Positions 1 through 5,156 of a stretch of 5,156 nt of DNA are shown here, piece after piece; the first letter of the stretch is position 1; each line of letters opens with the position of its first letter. The stretch comes from Candidatus Schekmanbacteria bacterium GWA2_38_11 (GTDB lineage: Bacteria; Schekmanbacteria; GWA2-38-11), in NCBI GenBank assembly GCA_001790645.1, contig MGDB01000078.1, positions 1 to 5,156 of the forward strand. Reading direction: 5' to 3'. Made by a program: the position numbers and the translations under genes. Under the pieces are notes generated by a model that did no database searches, had not been told where the DNA came from, and worked only from the letters and a program-made list of their open reading frames with translations.

Positions 1-49
1 TAATTTTACATTTATTTGAGCTTTGATATTTGGGTTTGATTACATCATT

Positions 50-72
50 CGCAGGCTAAAGCCTGCGGCTAC
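50..72 (-). repeat. Solitary REP-like unit (GTAGC foot plus hairpin)
   Basis: Read on the minus strand this is GTAGC, then a perfect 7-bp stem CGCAGGC / GCCTGCG closed by the loop TTTA. The same unit occurs in both 120-bp elements at 1145-1167 and 2169-2191. A GTAG tetranucleotide at the foot of a hairpin is the hallmark of REP sequences handled by RAYT (TnpA-REP) proteins; that assignment is by analogy. The unit is further enclosed by a 9-bp inverted repeat, TATTTGGGT at 27-35 and ACCCAAATA at 71-79. It overlaps the end of the radical SAM gene, whose TAG stop is the TAG of GTAGC. No T-tract follows the stem in the gene's direction, so it is not a canonical terminator. Confidence 0.75.
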
Positions 73-995
73 CCAAATAAAAACCCCTTTTTCAGCCCGT
101 ATGATTTTCCTATCTCACATGCTCTATTATATTCCTGTGGCGTTATGCTTCTTGAAATCTCCGGGTAATCCCCTGCTTTATAGCATGGATAATACTGCCT
201 CATAATATTCACATAACTATCTTTTGATAGCTCTTCAGCTATGAACCTCAAGACCTCTTCAGAGCCTGCCAGCTTATCAGGCATCACAAGATGCCTGATA
301 AGCACTCCCCTGGAAGCTATTCCCGTCTCATCAGTTTTTAAAACACCAACCTGCCTGTGAATCTTCTTTAAAGCCTCTTTAAGGACTTTATAATAATCCC
401 TGGCATGGCATAATTTCTCAGATACCTTTGGGTCAGAGAACTTTGCATCAGGCATATATATATCAATAATCCCTTCAAGGAGCTTTAGTACCTCTACAGA
501 TTCATAACCTCCACAATTAAAAACAATTGGCACTTTTAAACCGCCTTTTATTGCTGTTTCAAGTGCTTCAACAATCTGCGGAACAAAATGTGTGGGTGTT
601 ACAAGATTTATATTATGGCATCCTGTCTTTTGCAGATATAACATCCGGGAGGCAAGTTCTGAAGAAGGTAAAACCTCTCCATGTCCTGAATGGCTTATGT
701 CGTAGTTCTGGCAAAAGACACATCCCAAATTACAGTAAGTGAAAAAAATTGTCCCTGAGCCGTTTCTTCCCGTAAGGGGAGCCTCTTCCCCGAAATGCGG
801 ACCAACGGAAGAAACACAGGCTTCTGCACCTGCCCTACAGAATCCCTTCTCACCTTCAAGGCGGTTAACCCTGCAGTTCCTCGGACACAGAGTACACTCA
901 CGCAATATTTCTTTAAGTTTAATGACCCTCTCCGGAAATATTCCTTTATTGAAAAGTTCAAGATATGATGGTATGTATTTAACGGTTTCTTTCAT
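69..995 (-). CDS. PflX-type radical SAM protein (pyruvate formate-lyase activase-like)
   Basis: Predicted cytoplasmic radical SAM enzyme of 308 residues, of the PflX type (the COG1313 type, distant homologues of pyruvate formate-lyase activating enzyme). Counting from the chosen ATG, the SAM-cluster motif is C88-x3-C92-x2-C95 in the context TYCNLGCVFCQN. It is followed by conserved-looking segments NLVTPTHF (130-137), FNCGG (159-163) and DIYMPDAKF (178-186). An N-terminal cysteine set, C34-x2-C37-x3-C41 and C53, could bind a second metal centre, as is usual in this family. The substrate is unknown and no glycyl-radical enzyme gene is adjacent. The frame opens upstream with a TTG at 1032-1034, adding 13 residues. 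The ATG at 993-995 is preferred because family members usually begin shortly before the 'YLELF...' segment; neither start has a good ribosome site. The stop codon lies inside a REP-like repeat, so the last residues may be recently altered. The family is clear; the reaction is not. Confidence 0.88.
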   Translation of the reverse strand: MKETVKYIPSYLELFNKGIFPERVIKLKEILRECTLCPRNCRVNRLEGEKGFCRAGAEACVSSVGPHFGEEAPLTGRNGSGTIFFTYCNLGCVFCQNYDISHSGHGEVLPSSELASRMLYLQKTGCHNINLVTPTHFVPQIVEALETAIKGGLKVPIVFNCGGYESVEVLKLLEGIIDIYMPDAKFSDPKVSEKLCHARDYYKVLKEALKKIHRQVGVLKTDETGIASRGVLIRHLVMPDKLAGSEEVLRFIAEELSKDSYVNIMRQYYPCYKAGDYPEISRSITPQEYNRACEIGKSYGLKKGFLFG

Positions 996-1060
996 CTCAA
1001 AAACATTATCATGACAGGTCAGGAAACCTTCCAATGATTTTTATTTACCCCTCTCCCTCA

Positions 1061-1208
1061 CCCTCTCCCACAAGGAGACTGTGTCATAATGTAGCCGCAA
1101 CCTTTAGGTTGCGAATAAAATTTTTTTAATATCAATGAGTTTAACGCAGGCCAAAGCCTGCGGCTACCATTAAAACATGAGTTGTGACACAGCCTCAAGG
1201 GGAGAGGG
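1061..1208. repeat. C/G palindrome interrupted by the 120-bp element
   Basis: CCCTCTCCC at 1061-1069 and GGGAGAGGG at 1200-1208 are exact 9-bp reverse complements. They are now separated by 130 bp. Removing the element plus one copy of the flanking CAAGG brings the arms back to a 9-bp stem with the 5-nt loop ACAAG. The left arm extends into a pyrimidine-rich tract beginning at 1048. This looks like an older palindromic repeat that was split by a later insertion. Confidence 0.6.
1076..1195 (+). mobile_element. MITE-like element, copy 1, carrying a REP doublet
   Basis: A non-coding 120-bp unit. The terminal inverted repeats are 1076-1089 (AGACTGTGTCATAA) and 1182-1195 (reverse complement AGGCTGTGTCACAA), matching at 12 of 14 positions. 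Inside are two REP-like units facing each other. The first, 1091-1113, is GTAGC plus the stem CGCAACC / GGTTGCG. The second, on the minus strand at 1145-1167, is GTAGC plus the stem CGCAGGC / GCCTGCG. The GTAGCCGCA of one unit can also pair with TGCGGCTAC of the other (1091-1099 and 1159-1167), giving an alternative long hairpin. CAAGG flanks both sides (1071-1075 and 1196-1200), a likely 5-bp target duplication. There is no transposase gene, so any movement must be in trans. Copy 2 at 2141-2260 is inverted and matches at about 110 of 120 positions. Confidence 0.7.
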
Positions 1209-1263
1209 AATCTTTCTTAATTCCCTTATCCTCTCTGTAAAAAGGACATCTCATCATTTATTT

Positions 1264-1300
1264 CCCCTCACTTGATGGGAGGGGATTAAGGGGAGGGTGA
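1264..1300. repeat. C/G-rich palindromic intergenic repeat
   Basis: CCCCTC at 1264-1269 pairs with GAGGGG at 1279-1284 around a 9-nt loop, followed by a purine-rich tail (GGGGAGGG at 1290-1297). The composition differs sharply from the AT-rich surroundings and resembles the C/G palindrome at 1061-1208. It lies downstream of the TPR gene but has no T-tract, so a terminator call is not supported. A dispersed-repeat origin is inferred from its form only; there is no second exact copy in this window. Confidence 0.4.
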
Positions 1301-1342
1301 AAACATTTCATTATCTTTTCCAGATAACTTCTAATTAAAAAT

Positions 1343-2089
1343 TTACTTTAATTTTTCAAGGTATTTTTTTGCCTCTTCACCAAACCCTGAGTTTGGATCA
1401 AGGACAAGGACCATTTCAAATTCCTCGATCGCCTCTTTCTCTTTTTTTAATTTAAAATAATTCTCGCCAAGACCAAAATGGGCTGGTACAAATGCCTTAT
1501 CAATGGTAACAGACTTCTTGTATTCCTCACAGGCCAGGTCATATTTCCCGTTTTTCTCATAAATCCTTCCCAAATTGAAATGGGACATAAGGTGATCAGG
1601 GAAAAATTTTAAAACTGCATTATAATGTTCTGTTGCGGAATCAAGATTGCCTGAGTCTAAATAGGCATTTGCTATATTAAAGTGAATGGTTTCAGGGAAT
1701 CGGTAGGTTGGGTCTGCTAAAACTTTTTTCCACTCAGAAATTGCTTCATCAACCCTCTTCAGTATTGCAAGAGTAGATGCAAGGCCATTTCGTGCTTCCG
1801 AAAAATCAGGATTAAGCTTCAGAGCCTTTTTAAAATTCTTACATGCTTCTTCATAGTCAGTGAGTTTTGAATATGTCAGGCCTAATACATTGTAATAATC
1901 AGGGTGGTCAGGGTCTTCCAGTACAGCTTTACTGAACTCAGCCTTTGCTTCTCCTAAACTATTCTGCTGCAGATATTTCAAACCAGCATCGTAGTGAAGC
2001 CTTGCTCTTTCAATACCTCCCTCTCTGGTTTGACTGACAAAACAGGCAGGAAAGAAAAAAAGTAGGCATAAAAAAATATATTTTTTCAT
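1343..2089 (-). CDS. Secreted TPR protein, PilF/PilW-like, possible lipoprotein
   Basis: A 248-residue protein with an N-terminal signal sequence and about six tandem tetratricopeptide repeats. The leader MKKYIFLCLLFFFPAC has two lysines and a hydrophobic core and ends at C16. FPAC is a weak lipobox, so lipidation at C16 is possible but unproven. The TPRs run at roughly 30-63, 64-97, 98-132, 133-166, 167-200 and 201-234, with typical pairs such as 'YYNVLGLTYSKL' and 'EEACKNFKKALKLNP', then a short final helix. Size, leader and repeat arrangement resemble PilF/PilW, the outer-membrane pilotin-type proteins of type IV pilus assembly. No pilus gene is in view, so a general envelope scaffold role is equally possible. 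A GTG at 2096-2098 would add three residues; the ATG at 2087-2089 gives a standard leader. No clear Shine-Dalgarno site is seen for either. Inverted 120-bp elements flank the gene on both sides. Confidence 0.8.
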   Translation of the reverse strand: MKKYIFLCLLFFFPACFVSQTREGGIERARLHYDAGLKYLQQNSLGEAKAEFSKAVLEDPDHPDYYNVLGLTYSKLTDYEEACKNFKKALKLNPDFSEARNGLASTLAILKRVDEAISEWKKVLADPTYRFPETIHFNIANAYLDSGNLDSATEHYNAVLKFFPDHLMSHFNLGRIYEKNGKYDLACEEYKKSVTIDKAFVPAHFGLGENYFKLKKEKEAIEEFEMVLVLDPNSGFGEEAKKYLEKLK

Positions 2090-2140
2090 TTGGTTCACAT
2101 TAGCTATTGGCTGTCAGCAATCCCACCACCCCCTTTTTAC

Positions 2141-2260
2141 AAACTGTGTCATAACTTATGTTTTAATGGTAGCCGCAGGCTTTAGCCTGCGCTAAGCTCA
2201 TTGACATTAAAAGAATTTTATTCGCAACCTAAAGGTTGCGGCTACATTATGACACAGCCT
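2141..2260 (-). mobile_element. MITE-like element, copy 2, inverted relative to copy 1
   Basis: Same architecture as the element at 1076-1195, in opposite orientation. Terminal inverted repeats are 2141-2154 and 2247-2260 (12 of 14 matching). The REP-like units are 2169-2191 (stem CGCAGGC / GCCTGCG, loop TTTA) and 2223-2245 on the minus strand (stem CGCAACC / GGTTGCG, loop TTTA). The central 114 bp, from CTGTGTCA to TGACACAG, differ from copy 1 at seven positions and contain no indels. The right flank is CAAGGGGA, as in copy 1. The left flank has only CAA at 2140-2142, so the target duplication is incomplete. The element fills most of the secA-TPR gap and ends 51 bp before the TPR start, so it may form part of that gene's leader. 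Confidence 0.7.
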
Positions 2261-2305
2261 CAAGGGGAAAGGAACTTCCCATCTTCCTAATTTTTAATTC
2301 CTCCA

Positions 2306-2347
2306 AACTCTTAACTCTCAACTCTTTACCCTAAACGCTGAACTCAC
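2306..2347. repeat. Degenerate 7-bp tandem repeat next to the secA stop
   Basis: Six heptamers in register: AACTCTT, AACTCTC, AACTCTT, TACCCTA, AACGCTG and AACTCAC. The first three are near-identical; the last three keep four to five of seven positions. The array ends at the base before the secA stop codon (2348-2350). It resembles short tandemly repeated heptanucleotide arrays known from other bacteria. Function is unknown, and it contains no stem-loop that would make a terminator. Confidence 0.55.
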
Positions 2348-4945
2348 TCACCTTCCCGAAACTGCCTGACCCAAAGCACCGCAGCACTTTTTGTATTTCT
2401 TTCCGCTGCCGCATGGGCATGGATCGTTCCTTCCTACTTTTCCTCCTTCTCGCTTAACAGTCTTTTTCTTTTCTTCTTCCCCTTCCCCTCTGTTCATTGA
2501 GATATCCTTCAACTTTTCTTTTGATCTTTCATAAACTTCCTGGTCACTAACAAGCTCTATCTTGAAGAGATGATCCACAGTTTCTTCTTTTATACGTTCA
2601 ATCATATTCTGGAACATATCAAACCCTTCCTTCTTATACTCAACGAGGGGATCCCTCTGTCCATATCCTCTTAAACCGATTCCTTCTTTTAAATGATCCA
2701 TTGCAAGCAGATTATCCTTCCAGAGATTATCTATAACCTGAAGCATAACCATCCGTTCTATTCCTTCAGCCTGCTCTTCTATCTTCTCCCGCCTTTCTTC
2801 TCTTTTTTTCCTGTAGATTTCTTTTAAAAGCTCAAATACTTTTTCCCTCTGTTCCTCAATCTCAAGACCCTCAAACTTTTTTATACCATGCTCATTGATA
2901 TCCACACGGAACTGCCTGTAAATGGCATCCTCAATTTCTTTCCTCTGTTTCTCAAGGTCTTCCTCTCCCTCATATGTAGAAAATATTCTGTCAACCAAAT
3001 CCCCAATCATGTCTGATACAGCTTCCTCTAAACTTTCACTCTCCAGTACCATCTTCCTCTGCTCGTAAATAACCTCTCTCTGCTTGTTCATCACATCATC
3101 ATACTCAAGAAGCTGCTTCCTTATGCTGAAGTTATGAGCTTCCACATTTTTTTGTGCCCGCTCAATGGACTTAGTCACCCAGGGATGTTCTATGGGCTGG
3201 TCTTCCTCCATCCCTATCCTCTTCATTAAACCTGAAGTCTTCTCCATTCCAAAAATCCGCAGCAGGTCATCTTCCATAGAGAGATAGAACCTGGACGAAC
3301 CGGGGTCACCCTGTCTTCCTGCCCTTCCCCTGAGCTGATTATCAATACGCCTGCTCTCATGCCTTTCAGTCCCGAGTATATGGAGTCCTCCAAGTTTTAC
3401 AACCTCTGCTTCCCTGCCAGTGTCCTTTTCCTTTGTTTCCGGGTCAACTCCTCCGAGCACTATATCTGTTCCCCTCCCAGCCATGTTGGTAGCAATAGTA
3501 ACTGCCGCTTTTCTTCCGGCCTGCGACACTATCTCTGCTTCCTTCTCATGGTATTTTGCATTAAGGACGGTGTGAGTTATACCTTTTTTCTTCATCATAC
3601 TGCTCAGAAGTTCGGACTTCTCTATAGAAATTGTCCCAACAAGTACAGGCTGTCCTCTCTTATAAAGTTCCTCAATCTCTTTAACAACTGCCTTAAACTT
3701 TTCAGGAACAGTTCTGAAGATGACATCAGAGTGCTCTTTTCTGTTCAAAGGCCTGTTAGGTGGGATAACCACAACCTCGAGTTTATATATTTTATAAAAT
3801 TCCTCAGCCTCAGTATCAGCAGTTCCTGTCATTCCGGCAAGTTTGTTGTACATTCTGAAATAGTTTTGGAATGTGATTGTGGCAAGAGTCTGGTTTTCAT
3901 TTGCAATCTTGACCCCTTCCTTTGCCTCAAGAGCCTGATGAAGTCCTTCGCTGTATCTTCGCCCGGGCATTAATCTTCCGGTGAACTCGTCAACGATTAT
4001 TACCTCTCCGTCATTTACAACGTAGTCCACATCTCTTTTGAAAAGAGTATGGGCTTTCAAAGACTGGTTGACATGATGGATCAATTCAATATTTTTGGGG
4101 TCATAGAGGTTATCAACATGCAAAAACTTTTCAGCCTTTGCAACACCTTCTTCGGTAAGTGCAACAGTCCTTGTCTTTTCCTCTAAAGTATAATCAGTAT
4201 CTTTTTTTATTTTTGGAACAATCTTATCAATTATATAATATTTGTCTGTTGACTCCTCTGTGGGTCCGGAAATAATAAGAGGAGTTCTTGCTTCGTCAAT
4301 TAAAATGCTGTCAACTTCATCCACAATCGCATAGTTAAGTTCTTTCTGGCAGTAGTCTTCCAGCCTGTACTTCATATTGTCTCTTAAATAATCGAACCCG
4401 AACTCGTTGTTTGTCCCGTAGGTGACGTCGCAGTTATATGATATTTTTCTCGCAGCATCATCCATATCATGCTGGATAAGCCCTACTGAAAGACCGAGGA
4501 TTTTGTATATAGCTCCCATCCATTCACTGTCTCTTCTTGCCAGATAATCATTCACGGTAACAACATGGACTCCCTTGCCTGTAAGGGCATTGAGATAAAC
4601 AGGAAGTGTGGCAACAAGCGTCTTACCCTCACCTGTTTTCATTTCAGCAATTTTACCCTGGTGAAGAATCACACCGCCGATAAGCTGCACGTCAAAGTGC
4701 CGCATTCCTAAAACCCTGCGTGAAACCTCCCTCGCTACTGCAAAAGCTTCACACAGCAGGTCATCAAGCTCCTCACTTTTTTCCAGCCTTTCCTTAAACT
4801 CACGGGTTTTTGCTCTGAGGCTATCATCGGAAAGCTTTCTCGTTGCGGGTTCAAGACTATTGATTTTATCAACCAGGGGGTGGATTTCCTTCAATATCCT
4901 GTCATTCTTAGTTCCAATTACCTTTTTTATAATGATTCCAATCAT
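2348..4945 (-). CDS. secA: Protein translocase subunit SecA (preprotein export ATPase)
   Basis: Full-length SecA of 865 residues, between the B. subtilis and E. coli lengths. It binds SecYEG at the inner membrane and couples ATP hydrolysis to preprotein export. Visible parts: N-terminal helix [11 protein letters not shown]; Walker A MKTGEGKT (102-109); Walker B-type DEVD (209-212) followed by [12 protein letters not shown]; the preprotein cross-linking domain at about 225-365, ending with [17 protein letters not shown] (321-337); GMTGTA (371-376); and second-nucleotide-domain motifs [15 protein letters not shown] (485-499) and [14 protein letters not shown] (537-550). The helical scaffold and wing follow, with [22 protein letters not shown] at 740-761. 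A charged linker leads to a C-terminal SEC-C zinc motif with C843, C845, C854 and C855, the region that contacts SecB and phospholipids in other species. All key motifs look intact. The ATG start matches the family N-terminus and has GAAGG nine bases upstream. Confidence 0.99.
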   Translation of the reverse strand: MIGIIIKKVIGTKNDRILKEIHPLVDKINSLEPATRKLSDDSLRAKTREFKERLEKSEELDDLLCEAFAVAREVSRRVLGMRHFDVQLIGGVILHQGKIAEMKTGEGKTLVATLPVYLNALTGKGVHVVTVNDYLARRDSEWMGAIYKILGLSVGLIQHDMDDAARKISYNCDVTYGTNNEFGFDYLRDNMKYRLEDYCQKELNYAIVDEVDSILIDEARTPLIISGPTEESTDKYYIIDKIVPKIKKDTDYTLEEKTRTVALTEEGVAKAEKFLHVDNLYDPKNIELIHHVNQSLKAHTLFKRDVDYVVNDGEVIIVDEFTGRLMPGRRYSEGLHQALEAKEGVKIANENQTLATITFQNYFRMYNKLAGMTGTADTEAEEFYKIYKLEVVVIPPNRPLNRKEHSDVIFRTVPEKFKAVVKEIEELYKRGQPVLVGTISIEKSELLSSMMKKKGITHTVLNAKYHEKEAEIVSQAGRKAAVTIATNMAGRGTDIVLGGVDPETKEKDTGREAEVVKLGGLHILGTERHESRRIDNQLRGRAGRQGDPGSSRFYLSMEDDLLRIFGMEKTSGLMKRIGMEEDQPIEHPWVTKSIERAQKNVEAHNFSIRKQLLEYDDVMNKQREVIYEQRKMVLESESLEEAVSDMIGDLVDRIFSTYEGEEDLEKQRKEIEDAIYRQFRVDINEHGIKKFEGLEIEEQREKVFELLKEIYRKKREERREKIEEQAEGIERMVMLQVIDNLWKDNLLAMDHLKEGIGLRGYGQRDPLVEYKKEGFDMFQNMIERIKEETVDHLFKIELVSDQEVYERSKEKLKDISMNRGEGEEEKKKTVKREGGKVGRNDPCPCGSGKKYKKCCGALGQAVSGR

Positions 4946-4954
4946 TGATATCTG

Positions 4955-4959
4955 CCTTC
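4955..4959 (-). promoter_or_regulatory. Ribosome binding site of secA
   Basis: GAAGG on the minus strand, nine bases before the ATG at 4943-4945. It supports this start for secA and is the only good Shine-Dalgarno site in the window. Confidence 0.6.
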
Positions 4960-4987
4960 AAGCATTTTGCTTAACCAAGTATTTTTT

Positions 4988-5016
4988 AATATATTAAATT
5001 TACTGGAAAAATTCAA
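4988..5016 (-). promoter_or_regulatory. Candidate sigma-70-type promoter of secA
   Basis: On the minus strand, a -35 box TTGAAT (5011-5016, four of six to consensus) and a -10 box TATATT (4988-4993, five of six) are separated by 17 bp. Transcription would begin near 4981, giving a leader of about 35 nt that includes the GAAGG site. The surrounding DNA is very AT-rich, which raises the chance of a coincidental match. No upstream regulator sites are recognised. Confidence 0.45.
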
Positions 5017-5049
5017 ATTGAATATACTCTTTTGTATTTGCCTTTGTCA

Positions 5050-5081
5050 ATAGAGACGCAAAAACATAGAGACGCAAAAAC
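5050..5081 (+). repeat. Two tandem 16-bp repeats (ATAGAGACGCAAAAAC)
   Basis: Two exact, abutting 16-bp copies at 5050-5065 and 5066-5081, 105 bp or more upstream of the secA start. The core AGAGACGCAAAA resembles one arm of a palindromic AGAGACGCAAAA / TTTTGCGTCTCT intergenic repeat known from many bacterial genomes (recalled, not searched). The opposite arm is absent here, so this may be a decayed, locally duplicated half. Confidence 0.6.
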
Positions 5082-5156
5082 AAACATTTCCTTTTCAGTG
5101 ACTAAAGAGGAAAATGCGGGTTGTTATTTTGCAAAAGAAAATGCTTTCCAACTTTA

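Larger units (their letters stand above)
996..1342. other. 347-bp intergenic gap made of nested repeats
   Basis: No credible gene is seen between the radical SAM and TPR genes. From left to right the gap holds a C-rich tract (1048-1069), the 120-bp inverted-repeat element (1076-1195), the matching G-rich arm (1200-1208), an AT-rich stretch, a second C/G-rich palindromic repeat (1264-1300), and a small AT-rich hairpin (1311-1327). The longest open frames here are only extensions of neighbouring genes. No convincing promoter for the radical SAM gene was found. Confidence 0.7.

Noticed and set aside
527..1014. Open frames on both strands overlapping the radical SAM gene
   Set aside because: They are shadows of a gene whose cysteine motifs clearly define the coding frame.
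1096..1126. Hairpin followed by a run of T on the plus strand, like a terminator
   Set aside because: The T run starts seven bases after the stem, no plus-strand gene lies upstream, and in copy 2 the T run is interrupted. It is part of the repeat element.
1311..1327. TTATCT / AGATAA hairpin just after the TPR gene, considered as its terminator
   Set aside because: The stem is only 6 bp and AT-rich, and no T-tract follows on the minus strand.
50..2260. Regularly recurring palindromes considered as a CRISPR array
   Set aside because: The repeats are far apart and irregularly spaced, inverted to each other, and have no unique spacers of constant length.
2265..2280. GGGAA / TTCCC inverted repeat downstream of secA, considered as a terminator
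   Set aside because: The stem is 5 bp with no T-tract in the gene's direction.
3359..3973. A 204-residue open frame on the plus strand inside secA
   Set aside because: It lies antisense to conserved SecA motifs, has no ribosome site and an unprotein-like composition rich in Ser, Phe and Cys.
5114..5156. ATG with a nearby AGAGG on the plus strand, opening a frame that begins MRVVILQKKM
   Set aside because: Only 14 codons fit before the window ends, no family is recognised, and the AGAGG-to-ATG spacing is short. It could be the start of a divergent gene but cannot be supported.

Overview
The window looks like chromosomal DNA of a moderately AT-rich, Gram-negative-type bacterium. The likely origin is an anaerobic or environmental lineage such as Nitrospirota, Desulfobacterota or a related candidate phylum; this is inferred from the SecA and radical SAM sequence style and the density of intergenic repeats, and it is not firm. 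All three protein genes are on the minus strand, so in transcription order they run right to left: secA (2348-4945), a secreted TPR protein of PilF/PilW type (1343-2089), and a PflX-type radical SAM protein (69-995). The two smaller genes probably start at ATG codons slightly inside their longest reading frames, which open with GTG or TTG. No gene has a visible partner gene here, and the 250-350 bp gaps mean a single operon cannot be assumed. secA has a plausible sigma-70-like promoter and a Shine-Dalgarno site upstream.

The gaps hold most of the unusual structure. Two 120-bp elements (1076-1195 and 2141-2260) are about 92% identical, lie in opposite orientations and bracket the TPR gene. Each has imperfect 14-bp terminal inverted repeats (AGRCTGTGTCA type) around two face-to-face REP-like units. 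Each unit is a GTAGC foot followed by a 7-bp hairpin with a 4-nt loop. The layout is that of a REPIN-like doublet inside a MITE-like shell. Copy 1 sits inside an older C/G palindrome that can be rebuilt by removing it, with a CAAGG duplication at its edges. A solitary REP unit of the same type (50-72) lies at the 3' end of the radical SAM gene and supplies its TAG stop codon.

Other intergenic features are a C/G-rich palindromic repeat (1264-1300), a degenerate 7-bp tandem array running up to the secA stop (2306-2347), and two tandem 16-bp units upstream of secA (5050-5081).

The genes themselves are ordinary: SecA drives Sec-dependent export, the TPR protein is probably an exported client acting in the envelope, and the radical SAM protein is a cytoplasmic Fe-S enzyme of unknown target. 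No new multi-gene system is visible. The best candidate for something undescribed is the composite TIR plus REP-doublet element. No tRNA, rRNA, CRISPR array or transposase gene was seen.
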